Assembly: GCA_027603945.1 (NCBI GenBank)
Contig: JADIIU010000193.1
Location: 1 to 18,018 of the forward strand
DNA: 18,018 nt
Direction: 5' to 3'
Origin: Terramyces sp. JEL0728
Taxonomy: Eukaryota > Chytridiomycota > Chytridiomycetes > Rhizophydiales > Terramycetaceae
Below, piece by piece: positions 14,615 to 18,018 of this stretch. Within the stretch, counting starts at the first letter, position 1; each line of letters starts with the position of its first letter. Made by a program: the position numbers and the translations under genes. The notes beneath the pieces are model-generated. The model saw nothing but the letters and a program-made list of their open reading frames with translations, was not told the origin of the DNA and searched no databases.

Positions 14615-16994
14615 ATGAACTTGATCAGGAAATTCACAACGCAAGTCATCCAGCAACTCGAAACTCAACACCCTTTTAGAAACACCACCCACAGTTTATC
14701 GTCCGAACAGGAGCGGATAATATATTCCCCATTCAACAAGAATTATATTGTAACTGCAGGCGCAGGAAGCGGTAAAACACTTACAATGCTGAAACGAGTA
14801 GAATGGATGATTGAAAACAAAATACCAGATGATACGATAATGATAACTACGTTCACGCACCAGGCAGGTGAAGAGATCAAGTACAGATTACAAGATATCC
14901 TAGGTGATCATAAAATCAGAGTTGGAACATTTGATAGTATAAGTCAGAGCATAGTACGGACTAGATTCGGTAACCAGAATCTACATGTTGGAGAATACAG
15001 CAGCAAATATCTTGAACTAATCAGATCAGAGAATATTATGCAGCAATTCAAGTATATATTTGTAGACGAATTCCAAGATATAAATGATTTGCAGTTTCAA
15101 ATAATTAAAGAATATTATAATACGGGCTGCAATATATTTGGCGTTGGGTATTTTTTGTTAATTTAGGGACGCTGCTCAAAATATATACCAGTTTAGAGGG
15201 TCGAATCCAAAGTATATGCAAAAGTTTTGTGAGATTTTCAAAGATTCGGAGCATCTTGCTTTAACTACCAACTACCGATCCACTGGTGCGCTTGTTCAGT
15301 ACTCGAATGCTGCCAGGCCGTTTATATATCCAGATTGCAAAATGACTGCTAGTAATTTACATGGAGAGTATATACCATCAGTAATGTTTTTCAGTGCTGT
15401 CGAGGAACAAAACCAAGCTGTGGTTGCTTATATTAACGAAATAATTGAAGAGGGCACACCGCCAGCAGAAATAGCCATCCTCTGTCCAATCAACCATCCG
15501 TTATATTTGATGGAAGAAACACTTGAAAAGAATGGAATCAGAAATGTAATGCTGGAGCGATTCGACATCTTTCAGAGTAAAAGATTAGACGGTCATGTAT
15601 GTCTCAGCACCATTCATAGATCAAAAGGGCTCGAGTGGGATGTGGTTATCATGATTGGCATGTCTGACGATATTATACCCAAATCAACTGAAACTGGATC
15701 GATCGAAGAAGCGAAGCGATTATTTTATGTTGGAGTAACTAGAGCTAAAAAGAATCTAAATATTTGTTTTTCGTCAAAGAAAGCGCCGTCGAGATTTATT
15801 ACAGAAATTAGTCCTGTTTTGTTTGAAAAGAACTATGATGAAACTGATAGTATCAAGAAATCGACAAATGCCCGGCCGAACGTTGCATATACCAGTCTAG
15901 ATGGAATTTTACAATCCATTACCGTTAGTGAATACCAGCAATTGCGTGAAAATGATATTCTACCAGACATTTCAAAAATCACAACCCAGAATCTATTCAA
16001 ACCAGCTTCTTATGATTCAATAGTACATAAAGATCATCTGTACGAAGATTTTGCAAAGTTTATCGAATGCTTTGTGTTAAGGTCGATTTCAAGGGTTTAC
16101 AATTTACAAGACAGCAAGTATGATCAAGTGGCCATGCAGTTGCAATCAGTAACACCAATTTCTCGTAGAACGTTTGATGTATACCACAAAAGATATGGCG
16201 AAATCACTTTATTGATGGAAAAGCACTACAAGGAGTTTTGCAACAGTTCAAAAGGCTTGAAGGAAAGTCTGGCGCAGATTTGTGAAAAAGAACAGATAGC
16301 CATGTCCAAACCGGATTTAAAAAGTCTCGCTTTAGCTGTTCAATCTATTGTTACCAAAGCGGAAAAGTACAAGATACCATGGAAATCTGTCCAGCTTATC
16401 GATTCTAAATTGAAAACCAATCCAGAAAGTTTATTCTTGGAAAGACTTTGTGAAAGTCTTGAAACATATGGGGATTACAGTATACCATCTACTAGAGCGC
16501 TGGCAGCGATATGGGATATCTCTCTCTGCTATTCAATTTTATTCAAGCAACGTAATCGAATGCTGTACAAAAAAGTAAATGGACTGCAAATGTATGAATC
16601 TCACAAGAAGATGTTTGTTGGTTTGACAGAGGTATTCCTCAAACAGATCATCAACGATAATAATGATCTGGGTACACCAGTCAATCAACTAATCCAATGC
16701 AGTATCCCAATACATATACCCAACGCGCCGAATATAAAAGGTATTGCGCCAATCAGGAAGAACGACACGTTGATTCAAATCAGCTGTTCAAGCAGACAGG
16801 CAGTTTCTCCAGAAGTTATTCTTGAAATGCTGACGTACAAGTCGGTAATGGATGGTATCAACAAACTGGCCGTTCTCAATCCAATCACTGGCGACTACAG
16901 CGAACTCGACGTGTCTGATTGGGATAATGGCGATTTATTGATAGAGTTTTTGATTAAAAGGTCAAAGGCGGGGAATAGATATAATAATGTATAA
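14615..16994 (+). CDS. UvrD/Rep-family SF1A DNA helicase with long C-terminal region
   Basis: Exons 14615-15147 and 15167-16994, joined across a 19-nt intron (GTATTTTTTGTTAATTTAG), give 786 residues. An in-frame ATG at 14570 would add 15; I prefer 14615 because it starts an amphipathic basic segment (MNLIRKFTTQVIQQL) that could target mitochondria, as in yeast Hmi1. Motifs: Q motif LSSEQERII (28-36), Walker A GAGSGKT (49-55), Walker B VDEFQD (150-155), GDAAQNIYQFRG (178-189, split by the intron), NYRS (213-216), STIHRSKGLEWD (325-336) and RLFYVGVTRAK (362-372). Only about 110 residues separate NYRS from the next motif, so the 2B subdomain is reduced. The last 415 residues lack helicase motifs; residues about 710-770 resemble a PD-(D/E)XK nuclease core without its charged residues. 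It unwinds DNA 3' to 5' by family; the exact role is unknown. Confidence 0.9.
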
Positions 16995-17106
16995 ATAGTA
17001 ATATACCACTAGCACAGTTTGTCGTGCATCTGCCAAATTGAGTTTTAACCACTCTCTACCAGAAGCAGAAAGTGTCTAGCAGCTCACCGTAAAGTACACA
17101 ACCAGA
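16995..17106 (+). promoter_or_regulatory. Short spacer between the helicase and the MLKL-like gene
   Basis: 112 bp with no gene or RNA that I can support. It must carry the helicase 3' end and the next promoter. No consensus AATAAA occurs here; GTATAAATAG overlapping the helicase stop is the nearest match. Confidence 0.3.
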
Positions 17107-18018
17107 ATGGTATACGAGGCACAAATCGCGGGTGAAACGGGTGGCACATCAAAGGGTACTGGGAATTTTAACAGGGAGAATTTCTCGACTCATTAGAATG
17201 AGCTTTGACGAATTAGAAGGGAAAGTATTGGATGGGGTTCAGAATCTCTTGGATACAAAATCAAAAGTTGAAGATGCCGCTTCCAAAGCCATTGATTTGG
17301 CCAAGCAATGCAATAATCCAATGATTCAAAACACCATCAATATCGTCCAATCTGTCTTGGATATCGGTAATCAAATCCCATATGTCGGCCCAATCTGCAG
17401 CGTCTTGACAGTAATCCGTTCTAACAAAAGTTTATTATTCAAATAGAAATAAAAGCAAGAGAAGCCGAGTCCAAATGTACGGACTTGGTAGAACGAATCA
17501 ATTTCATGGTTGGCCATTTGACTGCTTTGGAACATGTTGCTGTCATTCCCGCTACCGAGCTTGTATTGCAAAAGATGGACCAGGTGCTAAAAGATGCAGC
17601 AACTGTCATCCAAACCTATAGAAAGCAGAGTAAGATTTCCCGGAGATTGAACCTTGGAAATAAGGATAAGTTCCAAGGCTGCTTTACGAGCATCGAGAAA
17701 TGCTCTGCAGATTTGATGTTTAGTTTGCAAATTCATCAAACGCACAAGCTGGAGGAATTGAGCAAGAGAAAGGAAGACGCACTGGACTTGGAGGCGGAAA
17801 AGTTTATCAAGGAGCACGGTGGGATTGAAAACATCAAGGTGGGTTTTAATTTAACAGTAGAATAACAAAGAATTGGTCAAGCAATTTGCAGCCGAAACAA
17901 AATTGACAATCGACGATAATGTCATGCAAGAATTAAACTCCAATATTAGCTCGCTGCTCATTGAAAATCAAGCCGCGATGGAAAACATCCTGAAAAAGAA
18001 CTTGAGCACTGAAATTTC
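17107..18018 (+). CDS. MLKL/HeLo-type helical-bundle protein, 5' part (runs off the window)
   Basis: Exons 17107-17155, 17175-17410, 17431-17838 and 17861 to beyond 18018, with introns of 19, 20 and 22 nt; about 283 residues are visible. After MSFDELEGKVLDG come helices leading to IPYVGPICSVLTFIIQIE, then KCTDLVERINFMVGHLTAL, LVLQKMDQVLKDAATVIQ and SRRLNLGNKDKFQGCFTSIE. This order (Gly-Pro helix, L..R.. helix, a loop, F..C helix) is the N-terminal four-helix bundle shared by MLKL, RPW8 and fungal HeLo/HeLo-like proteins. A charged coiled coil follows. In fungi such bundles usually precede kinase or NLR-type domains and act in membrane-directed cell death or incompatibility; the effector part lies outside. 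The start is uncertain: ATG 17107 needs the first intron, while ATG 17198 does not. The 22-nt intron has a tandem AG acceptor. Confidence 0.75.

Noticed and set aside
17156..17174. Treating the first intron of the MLKL-like gene as certain
   Set aside because: It restores a frame to ATG 17107, but its branch-like motif lies unusually close to the AG and a start at 17198 needs no intron; kept as the preferred but unproven model.
1..18018. Frame breaks read as frameshifted pseudogenes or poor-quality sequence
   Set aside because: Every break contains a 19-22 nt GT...AG segment whose removal restores family motifs, on both strands and in unrelated genes; random errors would not do so.

Overview
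This window looks like nuclear DNA from a fungus with a very compact, intron-rich genome. The fungal signs are a Zn2Cys6 (binuclear zinc cluster) transcription factor with a fungal regulatory region, a yeast-type amino acid permease, and a secretory-pathway membrane protein resembling fungal DUF3712/vacuolar proteins. Mitochondrial functions are present (a COQ1-type polyprenyl diphosphate synthase and a nucleoside diphosphate kinase with a presequence), so it is not a reduced microsporidian. The lineage cannot be fixed from 18 kb; an early-diverging or otherwise unusual fungus is an inference.

The outstanding feature is intron size. Almost every multi-exon gene reads as a run of broken frames, and each break is repaired by removing a GT...AG segment of 19-22 nt. 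I placed 28 such introns (nine of 19, thirteen of 20, four of 21, two of 22 nt), plus one 40-nt intron that is itself two 20-nt GT...AG units end to end. Most carry a YTAAY branch-like motif only 2-6 nt before the terminal AG. In all ten genes with a complete CDS and introns, summed exon lengths divide by three, and the joined frames restore family signatures. All four 21-nt introns contain an in-frame stop if retained.

Layout: GT-D-type glycosyltransferase (+, 2-961), followed by a decayed copy of its own 3' end (1023-1147); Vps5/SNX1-like sorting nexin (-, 1202-3111); a 249-bp divergent spacer; COQ1-like synthase (+, 3361-4633); an unrecognised SANT-like small protein (+, 4708-5157); UPF0598/C8orf82 homologue (+, 5204-5823); FRG1-like protein (-, 5826-6604), whose stop lies 2 bp from the convergent neighbour's stop; 16C-type short-chain dehydrogenase (-, 6739-7734); Zn2Cys6 regulator (-, 7768-9950); a 428-bp spacer with paired GACGTC sites and a CGG-N10-CCG site; amino acid permease (-, 10379-11944) with GATA motifs upstream; mitochondrial NDPK (-, 12090-12827); a 367-bp divergent spacer with a 20/21-bp minisatellite; DUF3712/LEA2-like membrane protein (+, 13195-14538); UvrD-family helicase (+, 14615-16994); and the 5' part of a gene with an MLKL/HeLo-like helical bundle (+, 17107 to beyond the window).

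The genes are mostly unrelated housekeeping functions. The one suggestive link is the zinc-cluster regulator beside an amino acid permease with nitrogen-type GATA motifs. Intergenic spaces are tiny (2, 33, 46, 74, 76 bp), and several AATAAA signals overlap the stop codon itself.
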